Of a stretch of 64,000 bases of DNA, positions 26,571 through 36,128 are shown piece after piece (position 1 is the stretch's first letter; every line of letters begins with the position of its first letter). This stretch comes from Caldifermentibacillus hisashii (GTDB lineage: Bacteria > Bacillota > Bacilli > Bacillales > Caldibacillaceae). The stretch lies in assembly GCF_027568575.1 (NCBI RefSeq), contig NZ_JANUVP010000013.1; one strand, 5' to 3'. The position numbers and the translations under genes were made by a program. The notes under the pieces are model-generated. The model saw nothing but the letters and a program-made list of their open reading frames with translations. It searched no databases and was not told the origin of the DNA.

Positions 26571-26867
26571 ATCTGCTTGGAAAGACTCACTATTTTGAAT
26601 ATTAGCTTTCCAAAAATATTGCTCTTTCATATTATCAACATATCCGAAAAATATCAAGATAAAATTCATCCTTGTGAAATTATTATCCAAAAAATAAGTG
26701 AAAGTAAAGTTAGGTTTATTATCAATAAAAATAAATAAATGAGAATAACGCGATTTTAATATTTTTTAGTGTAATCGCCTGACACTTGATCTAATAAGTA
26801 TTATATCAAAATAAAGACCTAAATAATTGGTTAATTTTGTCGAAATAAGGGAGTTGCGATTTTTAAG

Positions 26868-26905
26868 TTATAATAATTGTAAAGTAAAAATAATTATGAT
26901 ATAGT
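26868..26905 (+). promoter_or_regulatory. katA promoter with PerR box
   Basis: TTATAATAATTGTAA (26868-26882) matches the PerR box with one difference. It overlaps the -35 element TTGTAA (26877-26882), which is followed after 17 bases by the -10 element TATAGT (26900-26905). Peroxide-inducible control of katA is expected. Confidence 0.82.
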
Positions 26906-26947
26906 ATAGCTATTAATCAGTTTAAAAACTTTGGGGGTGTACATAGG

Positions 26948-28432
26948 ATGAGTGAAAAGAAAAAACTGACAACAGCTTTCGGTGCTCCGGTGCCAAATGA
27001 TCAGGATTCGAAAACGGCAGGTCCACGTGGCCCGCTTTTGATGGAGGATTATTGGTTTATTGAAAAATTAGCTCATTTTGACCGGGAAGTCATTCCGGAA
27101 CGGCGGATGCACGCAAAAGGTTCGGGTGCATACGGAACTTTTACTGTAACAAATGATATTACGAAATATACAAAGGCAGCTCTTTTCTCTGAAGTTGGTA
27201 AGAAAACAGATATGTTTATTCGTTTTTCAACGGTAGCCGGAGAACGGGGGGCCGCAGATGCCGAGCGGGACATTCGCGGTTGTGCCATGAAATTTTATAC
27301 AGAAGAAGGAAATTGGGATCTTGTTGGTAATAACACACCTGTATTCTTCATGAGAGATCCTAAACGTTTCCCTGACTTAAACCACGTAGTCAAACGTGAC
27401 CCAAAAACAAACATGCATAGTGCGCAGGCAAACTGGGATTTCTGGAGTTCTCTACCTGAAGCTTTACACCAAGTGACGATTACCATGAGTGACCGTGGTA
27501 TCCCGGCAAGCTACAGACATATGCATATGTTTGGCAGTCATACGTATTCGATGTTTAATGCAGATAATGAACGCATTTGGGTAAAATTCCACTTCAAAAC
27601 ACAACAAGGAATTAAATGCTTAACCGATCAAGAAGCACAAGAATTAATCGGCCGTGACCGTGACAGCCATCAAAGAGATTTATATGAAGCTATCGAACGT
27701 GGTGATTATCCGAGATGGACTATGTACATTCAAGTCATGACCGAAGAGGAAGCTCGCAATCTACCATATAACCCGTTTGATTTAACAAAAGTATGGTATC
27801 AAAAAGACTTCCCATTAATTGAAGTCGGTGTGGTTGAATTAAATCGCAACCCGGAAAACTATTTTGCCGAAGTAGAGCAAGCAGCATTTGCACCTACAAA
27901 CATTGTGCCGGGTATTGGATTTTCCCCGGATAAAATGTTGCAAGGACGTCTATTCTCTTACGGGGATACCCAACGCTATCGATTAGGAGTAAATCATTGG
28001 CAAATTCCGGTAAATTATCCAAAAAATGCGAAAAACTTCCATCCCTATCATCGTGACGGTGCAATGAGAATTTTCAATGCGGCTGAAGGAGGATCCGTTT
28101 CTTATTATCCGAACAGCTACGGTGAGTGGGAAGATAGTCCGGAACATCAGGAACCGGCTCTAGATATTTTCGGTACTGCTGATTATCATAATTTTCGTGA
28201 AGATGATGACAATTATTATGAACAACCGGGTAAATTGTTCCGCCTCATGACACCGGAAGAGCAACAAAGATTATTTGAAAATACAGCCCGTAATATGCAA
28301 GGAACGACAAAAGAAGTTCAATTACGTCATATTACAAACTGCTACAAAGCGGATCCGGCTTATGGTGAAGGGGTGGCAAAAGCATTGGGCATCTCGATGA
28401 GTGAAGTAGAAGCTGCTGTAGCCGGAAAATAA
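26948..28432 (+). CDS. katA: Vegetative catalase
   Basis: A 494-residue monofunctional haem catalase of the small-subunit clade. The catalytic His lies in ERRMHAKGSGAYGTF, the distal Asn in DLVGNNTPVFFMRDP, and the proximal haem Tyr in GRLFSYGDTQRYRLG. NADPH-type small-subunit length and the C-terminal ITNCYKADPAYGEGVAKALG region agree. ATG 26948 follows TTTGGGGGTG. It has its own promoter with a PerR box and its own terminator, as in B. subtilis katA. It decomposes hydrogen peroxide in the cytoplasm. Confidence 0.97.
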   Translation: MSEKKKLTTAFGAPVPNDQDSKTAGPRGPLLMEDYWFIEKLAHFDREVIPERRMHAKGSGAYGTFTVTNDITKYTKAALFSEVGKKTDMFIRFSTVAGERGAADAERDIRGCAMKFYTEEGNWDLVGNNTPVFFMRDPKRFPDLNHVVKRDPKTNMHSAQANWDFWSSLPEALHQVTITMSDRGIPASYRHMHMFGSHTYSMFNADNERIWVKFHFKTQQGIKCLTDQEAQELIGRDRDSHQRDLYEAIERGDYPRWTMYIQVMTEEEARNLPYNPFDLTKVWYQKDFPLIEVGVVELNRNPENYFAEVEQAAFAPTNIVPGIGFSPDKMLQGRLFSYGDTQRYRLGVNHWQIPVNYPKNAKNFHPYHRDGAMRIFNAAEGGSVSYYPNSYGEWEDSPEHQEPALDIFGTADYHNFREDDDNYYEQPGKLFRLMTPEEQQRLFENTARNMQGTTKEVQLRHITNCYKADPAYGEGVAKALGISMSEVEAAVAGK

Positions 28433-28460
28433 TCACTAGAATAATAGAATAGATATAATG

Positions 28461-28502
28461 AAAATGCCCGGTTTCCGATGTTTGTGGAAGCCGGGCATTT
28501 TT
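28461..28502 (+). terminator. Terminator of katA
   Basis: AAAATGCCCGGTTTCC pairs with GGAAGCCGGGCATTTTT. Confidence 0.9.
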
Positions 28503-28602
28503 AGATCGATTATGGAAACTAACCTCTTTCAATAGTTTAATTAACTACTATCCCATTTAGTAGTCAGTTAAAAATATATTTATGGCTGAGTTCTCCCTAA
28601 AG

Positions 28603-28971
28603 TTATCGAACCATGTAATATATGATAAGTAGAACAATTAACCCTCCTACTAGCATATAGCATTGAAATTGTAATAATCGGTATAATCGGATATTGAACG
28701 ATTCTGACGGAAGAGGTTTTTTCTTCCATTCCTCCAAATAATCTTTTCTTTTAAACATAATATGGTTATATCGCCTAAATCCAAAGACAAGCCCGTCAAA
28801 AAAACCGCCCTTCACCGTGAACATGAACAAGACAGTTACCACATAAATCAACCCGACGTAAAACACGGTATTAATGAAACTGATTAGAGTATGTTCAGAC
28901 CCAAAGAAAAAAACTACGAAAATAACTGCCATATTCACTAAAAATAAACCTGCTTGTCGTTTCTCTTTCAT
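28603..28971 (-). CDS. DUF3899-like small membrane protein
   Basis: A 122-residue protein with three predicted membrane helices: FLVNMAVIFVVFFFG, FINTVFYVGLIYVVTVLFMF and, at the C-terminus, FQCYMLVGGLIVLLIIYYMV. Between the second and third lies a cytoplasmic loop with FGFRRYNHIMFKRKDYLEEW. The pattern fits DUF3899 proteins of bacilli, as I recall the family. I choose ATG 28971, eight bases after AGGTGA; a GTG at 28980 would overlap that ribosome site. Function unknown. Its promoter region is duplicated in tandem just upstream. Confidence 0.7.
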   Translation of the reverse strand: MKEKRQAGLFLVNMAVIFVVFFFGSEHTLISFINTVFYVGLIYVVTVLFMFTVKGGFFDGLVFGFRRYNHIMFKRKDYLEEWKKKPLPSESFNIRLYRLLQFQCYMLVGGLIVLLIIYYMVR

Positions 28972-29198
28972 TGATTTCACCTATTTTAAGTAGTTGTTGT
29001 CATTATTCCATGTGTACAGATTAGTGAAAACTGCTTCCTACAAATCTTGTTAAACTATACTAATATTTTAAATCAACCTAGTTGTAATTTCTCTTTCGTT
29101 GATTTCACCTATTTTAAATAGTCGCTGTCATTATACCACGTACAGATTAGTGAAAACTACTTCCTACAAATCTTGTTAAACAATACTATTATTTTATC
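28955..29198. repeat. Tandem duplication of about 128 bp
   Basis: Two direct copies (28955-29072 and 29083-29198) share blocks such as TTGATTTCACCTATTTTAA, ACAGATTAGTGAAAAC and CTTCCTACAAATCTTGTTAA with about one change in ten. The first copy includes the start codon and ribosome site of the DUF3899 gene; in the second the ATG has become ACG. The stretch 28972-29383 has no other gene. Confidence 0.85.
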
Positions 29199-29383
29199 TA
29201 TACCAATTCAACCATAAATCACCTAATTTGGTAAATTACAAATAGTCCCGAAAAACCTTATACTAATATTTAATTTTCTCTTTACAAAAATAATAATTAA
29301 CTGTATACTTCGTAATATACCTTCATTACTAGGAACATCCAGTTCCAAAATTCAGAAGATTAAAATATAGGGGGCTATCTTTT

Positions 29384-31054
29384 ATGAAGAAGAAGAAGTG
29401 GTCACTGCTACTGGCTGCTTTACTATTAGTAAGCACAGTTTTAGCGGCTTGTGGCGGTAAATCAGATGAAAGTTCAGGAAAAGGATCAGGAGACACTGAT
29501 AAATCATCTGAACAAGTATTACGTTTAATGAATGGTGATCAGATTCCGACAATGGATTCTTCAATGGCAACTGACCAGTATGCCTTTCAATTCTTAGGCG
29601 AATCAATGGAAGGTTTATATCGCTTAGGAAAAGACGGGAAACTTGAAGATGGAATGGCAATCGATCATAAAGTATCCGATGATGGCTTAACTTGGACGTT
29701 TAAATTACGTGAAGATGCCAAATGGTCTAACGGTGACCCTGTAACAGCGCATGATTTCGTATACGCATGGCGCCGTGCAGTTGACCCGGCAACAGGTTCA
29801 GAATATGGTCCATATATGATGGGCGGCGTTATTAAAAACGCAACAGCCGTTAACAAAGGCGAAGTAGCTGTTGAAGAACTGGGTGTGCGGGCAGAAGATG
29901 ACCATACTTTAGTGGTTGAATTAGAAAACCCTACACCTTATTTTGAATCACTTACAACTTTCGGAACCTTCCTGCCAATGAATCAAAAATTCGTTGAGGC
30001 ACAAGGTGATAAATATGCAACAAGTACCGAAACATTATTATTTAACGGACCATTTACGTTAGAAAAATGGACAAGTACTGCTAATAAATGGGAACTTGTA
30101 AAAAACGAAAATTACTGGGATAAAGATTCTGTTAAATTAGACAAAATTACTTTCGTTGTCGTGAAAGACCCGCAAGCTGGTGTCGATTTATATGAAAAAG
30201 GCGAAGTGGACCGTGCAGGTTTATCTTCAGATTTAGTTGACATGTATTCTTCCAATGATGATTATATCACCATTCCGCAACCTAGCGTATTCTATTTAAA
30301 ACTAAATCAAGTACGTAACGGTGAAAAAACACCATTGGCAAATGTCAATATTCGGAAAGCAATCATGATGGCAGTCGATAAAGAAGCCGGCGTTAATGAA
30401 ATTCTCAATAACGGTTCATTCGCAGCCAACGGGTTAATACCAAAAGACTTTGTGGAAGTACCGAGTACTGGTAAAGATTTCCGTGAGCAAAACGGTGATT
30501 TAGCTGTCTATAATAAAGAAGAAGCGAAGAAATATTGGGAACAAGGTTTGAAAGAACTTGGTGTTACTAGTGTTTCATTAGAGTTCATGGGCGATGACGG
30601 TGAAAGTGCAAAAGTCTTTAATGAATATGTTGCCAATCAATTAAAAACAAACTTGCCGGGATTGGAAATTACGATTAAAAACGTTCCATTCGAACAAAGA
30701 ATTGATGCTGATACAGCTCAAGACTATGATATCCAATTTGCCGGTTGGGGTCCGGACTACCTAGATCCATATACCTTCTTAAGTCTATGGATTACCGATG
30801 GCGGAAACAACAAAATGGGTTATTCAAATCCGGAATATGATAAACTGCTTCAAGATGTTCAAACAACATTAGCGAATGACCAAGACAAACGTTATGAAGC
30901 TATGTTACAAGCAGAAAAAATCTTGTTTGAAGATGCAGCAATTGTCCCTATGTATCAACGTTCATTGGCTCTATTAAGTTCACCAAAAGTTCATAACATT
31001 ATTGCCAATAAATTTGGTGCTGACTATGAGTGGAAATGGACTTATATTGAATAA
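29384..31054 (+). CDS. oppA: Oligopeptide ABC transporter, substrate-binding lipoprotein
   Basis: A 556-residue extracytoplasmic lipoprotein of the SBP family 5. The signal peptide ends with the lipobox LAAC (VSTVLAACGGKSDES). DGLTWTFKLREDAKWSNGDPVTAHDFVYAWRR-type sequence, split around residue 100, is the family signature, and NVNIRKAIMMAVDKE and FAGWGPDYLDPYTFL are further OppA blocks. ATG 29384 follows AGGGGGCT. It delivers peptides to the OppBC channel. The gap to oppB contains a hairpin that would let oppA be made in excess, as is usual for binding proteins. Confidence 0.95.
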   Translation: MKKKKWSLLLAALLLVSTVLAACGGKSDESSGKGSGDTDKSSEQVLRLMNGDQIPTMDSSMATDQYAFQFLGESMEGLYRLGKDGKLEDGMAIDHKVSDDGLTWTFKLREDAKWSNGDPVTAHDFVYAWRRAVDPATGSEYGPYMMGGVIKNATAVNKGEVAVEELGVRAEDDHTLVVELENPTPYFESLTTFGTFLPMNQKFVEAQGDKYATSTETLLFNGPFTLEKWTSTANKWELVKNENYWDKDSVKLDKITFVVVKDPQAGVDLYEKGEVDRAGLSSDLVDMYSSNDDYITIPQPSVFYLKLNQVRNGEKTPLANVNIRKAIMMAVDKEAGVNEILNNGSFAANGLIPKDFVEVPSTGKDFREQNGDLAVYNKEEAKKYWEQGLKELGVTSVSLEFMGDDGESAKVFNEYVANQLKTNLPGLEITIKNVPFEQRIDADTAQDYDIQFAGWGPDYLDPYTFLSLWITDGGNNKMGYSNPEYDKLLQDVQTTLANDQDKRYEAMLQAEKILFEDAAIVPMYQRSLALLSSPKVHNIIANKFGADYEWKWTYIE

Positions 31055-31098
31055 ATAAAAAAATATATTTATTAATATATTGAATTGGAATTAAAATT

Positions 31099-31137
31099 AG
31101 AGAGTGTATGCCAAGATGTTGGCGTGCGCTCTCTTTC
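31099..31137 (+). terminator. Hairpin between oppA and oppB
   Basis: AGAGAGTGTATGCCAA pairs imperfectly with TTGGCGTGCGCTCTCT, followed by TTTCCTC. The U-run is poor, so partial read-through is likely. Confidence 0.6.
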
Positions 31138-31204
31138 CTCATGTAACTATAAATTTCATATAATAGAGAACATTTATTTTTTTTACTTTTTAGGAGGTGG
31201 CAAA

Positions 31205-32134
31205 ATGGCTCGCTATATTCTACGTCGTTTAGGATATATGATTGTAACACTATTTATTATTGCAACACTTTCATTTTTCCTCATGAAAATGTTACCTGGA
31301 AGTCCGTTGAATGCAGAAGATAAATTGAGTGAAGAACAAAAAGCAATCGTCTTAGAAAAATACGGGTTGAATGATCCGGTTCCGGTTCAATATGTTCGTT
31401 ATTTGACCGGACTTGTCCAAGGGGACTTAGGAATTTCCTTTAAATTTGATAATACCCCGGTTACCCAAATATTATTGGATCGAATAGGGCCATCAGCACT
31501 TGTAGGTTTTCAAGCCATGGTGATTGGAACGATTTTAGGTATCGCATTAGGATTGATTGCTGCTGTTTTCCATAATGGTTTTCTGGATTATACCTCAACA
31601 ATAATCGCTGTACTGGGTACTTCTATTCCTTCCTTTGTATTTGCCGGACTTCTTCAATATGTATTTGCAGTTGAACTAGGATGGTTTCCGGTAGCTCTCT
31701 GGGGTGAACCTGAACATACGATTTTACCGACAATTGCATTGGCAATTACACCATTAGCAACAGCAGCAAGGTTTATCAGAACTGAGATGGTTGAAGTATT
31801 AGGATCTAACTATATGCTTACTGCTAAAGCTAAAGGGATTGGTCAAGCTGGTCGGGTATGGAAACACGGATTTCGAAACGCACTTATCCCATTAATAACG
31901 GTTATCGGACCAATGGCTGTAAACATAATGACCGGATCTATGGTTATTGAGCAAATTTTTGCAATACCGGGTATTGGGGAGCAATTTGTTTCCTCAGTTC
32001 TAGTCAATGACTATCCGACAATTATGGGGACAACCCTTTTATATGCATTTGCCTTTATCGTTATTATTTTAATCGTTGACCTCCTTTACGGATTAATTGA
32101 TCCAAGAATTCGAGTGACTGGAGGGAATAAATAA
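31205..32134 (+). CDS. oppB: Oligopeptide ABC transporter, permease
   Basis: A 309-residue inner-membrane permease. The start is ATG 31205 (MARYILRRLGYMI) behind TTAGGAGGTGG; the frame is open further upstream but without a ribosome site. Six membrane helices are visible, and the EAA loop FIRTEMVEVLGSNYMLTAKAKG contacts the ATPases. The N-terminal MLPGSPLNAEDKLSEEQ is typical of OppB. It pairs with OppC to form the channel. Second gene of the opp operon. Confidence 0.95.
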   Translation: MARYILRRLGYMIVTLFIIATLSFFLMKMLPGSPLNAEDKLSEEQKAIVLEKYGLNDPVPVQYVRYLTGLVQGDLGISFKFDNTPVTQILLDRIGPSALVGFQAMVIGTILGIALGLIAAVFHNGFLDYTSTIIAVLGTSIPSFVFAGLLQYVFAVELGWFPVALWGEPEHTILPTIALAITPLATAARFIRTEMVEVLGSNYMLTAKAKGIGQAGRVWKHGFRNALIPLITVIGPMAVNIMTGSMVIEQIFAIPGIGEQFVSSVLVNDYPTIMGTTLLYAFAFIVIILIVDLLYGLIDPRIRVTGGNK

Positions 32135-32135
32135 T

Positions 32136-33290
32136 ATGGAGAACAACAATTTAAACAATCTGCCGAAAGAATTATTTAAACCTCTGGTACGGAAAGAAGA
32201 TACAAGTGAGACAATTTCTAAACCTAGTCGAACATTCGGGCAAGAGGCAAGAAGAACATTATTAAAAAATAAACCTGCGATCATCAGTCTCATTTTACTG
32301 ATCATTATTATAATTATGAGTATCGTTGGTCCGCATATGTCTGAATACGGAAATGATGATCAAAATTTAAGTCGTGCAAAATTACCGCCGCATGCACCGG
32401 GTTTAGAAAAAATATCGTGGCTTGGATTTGACGGTACTTTAACCGATGATTTTAAAGGTTCTACTGTGGAAGAGGCAAAGAGGAAAGCAATTGCCCGTTT
32501 TGATAATCAAGAAAAATTTATAGATTTTAAAGTGAAAAGTAAAGGAAATGGCGAAAGAAATTCAGCCGAAGTAGAAGCTACTTATCACGTATATGATGCA
32601 AAAGGTATGGGAGATCAGTATTTCTGGTTAGGTACGGACCATTTAGGCCGTGACCAATGGACAAGACTTTGGTTAGGAACCCGGGTTTCTTTAATTATTG
32701 CCTTTGTTGCAGCTATTTTAGACCTTTTAATTGGTGTTACTTATGGTGGGATTTCCGGTTTCTTTGGCGGAAAAGTAGATAATTATATGCAACGGGTTAT
32801 TGAAGTGCTTGTCGGTATTCCAAACCTAGTTATTATCTTATTAATGATGTTATTCATGCAACCGGGGATTATGTCAATTGTCATCGCCCTTGCAATAACC
32901 GGATGGACCGGTATGGCGCGGATTGTTCGCGGTGAAGTCATGAAGGTAAAGAATCAGGAGTTTGTATTAGCTGCAAGAACGTTAGGTACATCGAACGGTT
33001 CTATTATTAGAAAGCATTTATTGCCGAATATCAGTGGGATTATTATTGTTAACACGATGTTTTCGATTCCAAGTGCGGTATTTTTCGAAGCATTTTTAAG
33101 CTTTATCGGTTTAGGGATTGTTCCACCAAATGCATCGTTAGGTTCTTTAATCAATATCGGGTTCCAAAACTTACGGATCTACCCGCATTTATTGGTTTAT
33201 CCGGCGATTTTAATTTCGCTCATCATGATCACATTTAATATTTTAGGTGATGGTCTTCGTGATGCGTTTGATCCGAAAATGCATAAATAA
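32136..33290 (+). CDS. oppC: Oligopeptide ABC transporter, permease (long form)
   Basis: A 384-residue permease, partner of OppB, one base after its stop. The first membrane helix (47-66) and the DHLGRDQWTRLWLGTRVSL motif near 165 are those of OppC, and the EAA loop is RGEVMKVKNQEFVLAARTLG. Between them lies an extra segment of roughly 70 residues (about 89-158; WLGFDGTLTDDFKGSTVEEAKR onward) that the usual 300-residue OppC lacks. It should face outside, where it might touch OppA. The rest of the channel part is standard. Confidence 0.93.
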   Translation: MENNNLNNLPKELFKPLVRKEDTSETISKPSRTFGQEARRTLLKNKPAIISLILLIIIIIMSIVGPHMSEYGNDDQNLSRAKLPPHAPGLEKISWLGFDGTLTDDFKGSTVEEAKRKAIARFDNQEKFIDFKVKSKGNGERNSAEVEATYHVYDAKGMGDQYFWLGTDHLGRDQWTRLWLGTRVSLIIAFVAAILDLLIGVTYGGISGFFGGKVDNYMQRVIEVLVGIPNLVIILLMMLFMQPGIMSIVIALAITGWTGMARIVRGEVMKVKNQEFVLAARTLGTSNGSIIRKHLLPNISGIIIVNTMFSIPSAVFFEAFLSFIGLGIVPPNASLGSLINIGFQNLRIYPHLLVYPAILISLIMITFNILGDGLRDAFDPKMHK

Positions 33291-33309
33291 TCAAGGTAGG
33301 TGTCTTTAA

Positions 33310-34359
33310 ATGAGTAAACTATTGGAAGTGAAAGATTTAAGTGTTTCATTTAACACCTACAACGGTGAAGTACAAGCTGTTCGAGGTGTAAGTTTTGACC
33401 TGAATGAAGGAGAGACATTGGCTATCGTTGGAGAGTCCGGTTCGGGAAAATCGGTAACTTCTTCGACATTAATGGGGCTTCTTCCCAAACCGGCAGGGAT
33501 TATTAAAAGCGGTCAAATCCTTTTTCAGGGAGAGGATTTAGTAAAAAAATCCGAAAAGGAAATGCAAAAAATCCGTGGAAAAGAAATATCGATGGTCTTC
33601 CAAGATCCGTTATCTTCATTAAACCCGACAATGAAAATCGGGAATCAAATTATTGAAGGTTTAATCAAACATCAAGGCATGAATCGTGCAGAAGCAAAGA
33701 AAAAGGCAATTGAACTTTTGGATCAAGTTGGCATTCCACATCCGGAAATTCGGGTAAATCAATACCCGCACCAATTTTCCGGCGGTATGCGGCAACGGGT
33801 TGTCATCGCCATCGCCCTTGCATGTAACCCAAAAATATTAATTGCCGATGAACCGACAACAGCACTGGACGTAACGATTCAAGCCCAAATTCTCGAACTA
33901 ATGAAGCAAATTCAACGAGATACAAAAACATCCATTATTTTTATTACCCATGACTTAGGGGTTGTGGCTAATGTAGCAGACCGGGTCGCGGTAATGTATG
34001 CCGGAAAAATTGTTGAAATCGGAACGGTCGACGATGTTTTCTATAACCCGAAACACCCATATACTTGGGGTTTACTTGGATCCATGCCGACATTGGATGC
34101 AGATGATGAAGAACTTTATACCATTCCGGGTACACCGCCGGATATGTTGAATCCACCAAAGGGTGATGCTTTTGCACCAAGGAACGAATTTGCCTTGGAA
34201 ATCGATGCGGTGATGGAACCGCCGATGTTTAAAGTGTCGGATACACATTATGCGGCAACTTGGTTACTTCATAAAAATGCACCGAAAATTGAAATGCCTG
34301 AGTCCGTAAGACGGAGAATTGAAGGCTTTGCCAAAACCGGTAAGAAAGGGGGAGAATGA
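33310..34359 (+). CDS. oppD: Oligopeptide ABC transporter, ATP-binding protein
   Basis: A 349-residue ATPase. Walker A is GESGSGKS, the signature motif is FSGGMRQRV, Walker B is ILIADEPTTAL and the switch His lies in FITHDLGVV. The C-terminal oligopeptide/dipeptide extension has PGTPPDMLNPPKGDAFAPR but lacks the four-Cys iron-sulfur cluster of some relatives. It forms a heterodimer with OppF. ATG 33310 is preceded by AAGGTAGGTG. Confidence 0.95.
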   Translation: MSKLLEVKDLSVSFNTYNGEVQAVRGVSFDLNEGETLAIVGESGSGKSVTSSTLMGLLPKPAGIIKSGQILFQGEDLVKKSEKEMQKIRGKEISMVFQDPLSSLNPTMKIGNQIIEGLIKHQGMNRAEAKKKAIELLDQVGIPHPEIRVNQYPHQFSGGMRQRVVIAIALACNPKILIADEPTTALDVTIQAQILELMKQIQRDTKTSIIFITHDLGVVANVADRVAVMYAGKIVEIGTVDDVFYNPKHPYTWGLLGSMPTLDADDEELYTIPGTPPDMLNPPKGDAFAPRNEFALEIDAVMEPPMFKVSDTHYAATWLLHKNAPKIEMPESVRRRIEGFAKTGKKGGE

Positions 34360-34361
34360 TC

Positions 34362-35297
34362 GTGAACAAGACGGAAAAAATTCTCGAAGTCAAGCATTTG
34401 AAAAAATATTTCCCTGCCGGACGACAAAAAATAATTAAAGCTGTTGATGATGTTTCTTTTGATATCTATAAAGGAGAAACATTCGGGTTAGTTGGAGAAT
34501 CCGGTAGTGGTAAATCGACTACCGGTCAGACAATTATCCGACTTTACGATGCGACGGATGGAGAAGTATTATTCCACGGAGAAAATGTTCATGCGAAAAA
34601 GTCAAGAGTGGAAAAATTGAAATTTAACCGGAAAATGCAAATGATTTTCCAAGATCCATCCTCATCACTCAACCCCCGGATGACTGTATTGGATATTATT
34701 GCGGAAGGATTAGATGTCCATCACCTTGCAAAAAATGAAAAAGAACGGAAAGAAAGAGTGGAACAACTGTTAGAAGCGGTTGGTTTGAATAAAGAACATG
34801 CGACACGCTTTCCGCATGAATTCAGTGGCGGTCAACGGCAACGGATTGGCATTGCCCGTGCCCTTGCCGTAGAACCGGAATTAATTATTTGTGATGAACC
34901 GATTTCTGCTTTGGATGTATCGATTCAAGCACAAGTCGTAAATTTATTGAAAAAACTTCAAAAAGAACATGGATTAACGTATTTGTTCATTGCTCATGAC
35001 CTCTCCATGGTTAAATACATTAGTGATCGGATTGGTGTTATGCATCTTGGACATATGGTAGAGTTAGCAGATAGTGATGAATTATATAAAAATCCGGTCC
35101 ATCCATATACAAAATCATTACTGTCAGCGATACCGCTGCCGGATCCTGAATATGAACGGAGTCGTAAGCGAATAACCTATGATCCATCAATTCATGATAC
35201 AAGTGAAGAACCAAAGTTCCGCGAAATTCGACCTCACCATTGGGTTCGTTGTACAAGCAAGGAATTTGAGCAATATAAAAAAGAATTGGGAGAATAA
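34362..35297 (+). CDS. oppF: Oligopeptide ABC transporter, ATP-binding protein
   Basis: A 311-residue ATPase partner of OppD. Walker A is GESGSGKS, the signature is FSGGQRQRIGIARAL, Walker B is LIICDEPISAL, and FIAHDLSMV carries the switch His. The C-terminal HHWVRCTSKEFEQY is family-typical. The start is probably GTG 34362, eight bases after AAAGGGGG; the ATG at 34356 overlaps the oppD stop but is too near the ribosome site. Last gene of the opp operon. Confidence 0.94.
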   Translation: MNKTEKILEVKHLKKYFPAGRQKIIKAVDDVSFDIYKGETFGLVGESGSGKSTTGQTIIRLYDATDGEVLFHGENVHAKKSRVEKLKFNRKMQMIFQDPSSSLNPRMTVLDIIAEGLDVHHLAKNEKERKERVEQLLEAVGLNKEHATRFPHEFSGGQRQRIGIARALAVEPELIICDEPISALDVSIQAQVVNLLKKLQKEHGLTYLFIAHDLSMVKYISDRIGVMHLGHMVELADSDELYKNPVHPYTKSLLSAIPLPDPEYERSRKRITYDPSIHDTSEEPKFREIRPHHWVRCTSKEFEQYKKELGE

Positions 35298-35460
35298 GAA
35301 AAGCAGACGGGTGGTGCTAGGAGCTAGGTTAAAATTTGTCTAAAGGCTGCTTACCAGTATTTTTACATGCAAATCCTTTTGTAAGAAAGGGAAGAGCACT
35401 CGAAGCTAAACTTGTCTGAAGGCTATTCATCAGTATTTTATACATGCTAATATATCTACA

Positions 35461-35490
35461 AAAAAACTCGGCAACCGCCGAGTTTTTTTT
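35461..35490 (+). terminator. Terminator of the opp operon
   Basis: ACTCGGC/GCCGAGT stem with an AACC loop and eight T. In the 160 bases before it, two imperfect direct copies are visible (35330-35372 and 35402-35450, sharing TTGTCT-AAGGCT and CAGTATTTT-ACATGC) with no gene. Confidence 0.9.
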
Positions 35491-35586
35491 CACAGAGTAA
35501 CATCTTTGAAAAGGAAGTTTGTTCTTGATAAACTAAAGATACCTTTAGCAATACAGGTGATTGTCATATTTCGAGGAGGTAAATCT

Positions 35587-35880
35587 ATGGGGGAAATCTT
35601 GGCGGTGCTAAAATATATAAAGGTTCAGCGTGAAGTCGATTACATTGGATTCCAACAAAAGTACATTGAAGAGGAACGATATATGTACTTATATAAAGAT
35701 AAACTTGTGACCCGGTATCATGATTTCCCCTTAGAAACTATATTCGACCTTTCCTATAAACCCTTTGGAAGTGAAGGGGGCACTTTGTATTTGCATACAA
35801 ACCATGGTGTTTATACGTATCATTTACATTCAGATCCCCAATTATTTATAGAAGCGTTTAAACGGCATCAAATGAAATGA
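35587..35880 (+). CDS. Small hypothetical protein
   Basis: A 97-residue protein from ATG 35587 behind CGAGGAGGTAAAT; the frame is open further upstream but without a better site. It is soluble, with alternating strands and aromatic residues (VDYIGFQQKYIEEERYMYLYKDKLV, then LETIFDLSYKPFG and GTLYLHTNHGVYTYHL). The repeated strand pattern and final helix look like a small PH-like or barrel fold, but I do not recognise the family. It is monocistronic, with terminator-like hairpins on both sides. Confidence 0.65.
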   Translation: MGEILAVLKYIKVQREVDYIGFQQKYIEEERYMYLYKDKLVTRYHDFPLETIFDLSYKPFGSEGGTLYLHTNHGVYTYHLHSDPQLFIEAFKRHQMK

Positions 35881-35928
35881 AGGGGCTGTCCGCAAAGTCA
35901 TTTTTTGACTTATGGATGTGCCCCTTTA
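35881..35928 (+). terminator. Terminator after the small hypothetical gene
   Basis: AAGGGGC pairs with GCCCCTT, with a second inner pairing AAAGTCA/TGACTT, followed by TTTA. The remaining 200 bases up to the ECF S-component gene show nothing I can support. Confidence 0.65.
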
Positions 35929-36128
35929 TGATTTAAAAGCTTGATCCAATAGATTTGGAAAGATTCCCCATTGTTCTGACTCTGAGTAAAATACCACCAA
36001 AAAGGTAATGTACCTGTTCGTTCTATTGTCGTCTAAATCAAAAGCTACAAACCATCAAGGTGTCAGTATTTCGGTTAACCCCATTCGTGAAGTACAAGAT
36101 GCCGGTAAGAGGGGGTCATTCGCTCATC

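Noticed and set aside
31085..31204. Longer OppB starting near 31085
   Set aside because: The extra 40 residues run through the oppA-oppB hairpin; AGGAGGTGG stands right before ATG 31205, which gives the normal N-terminus.
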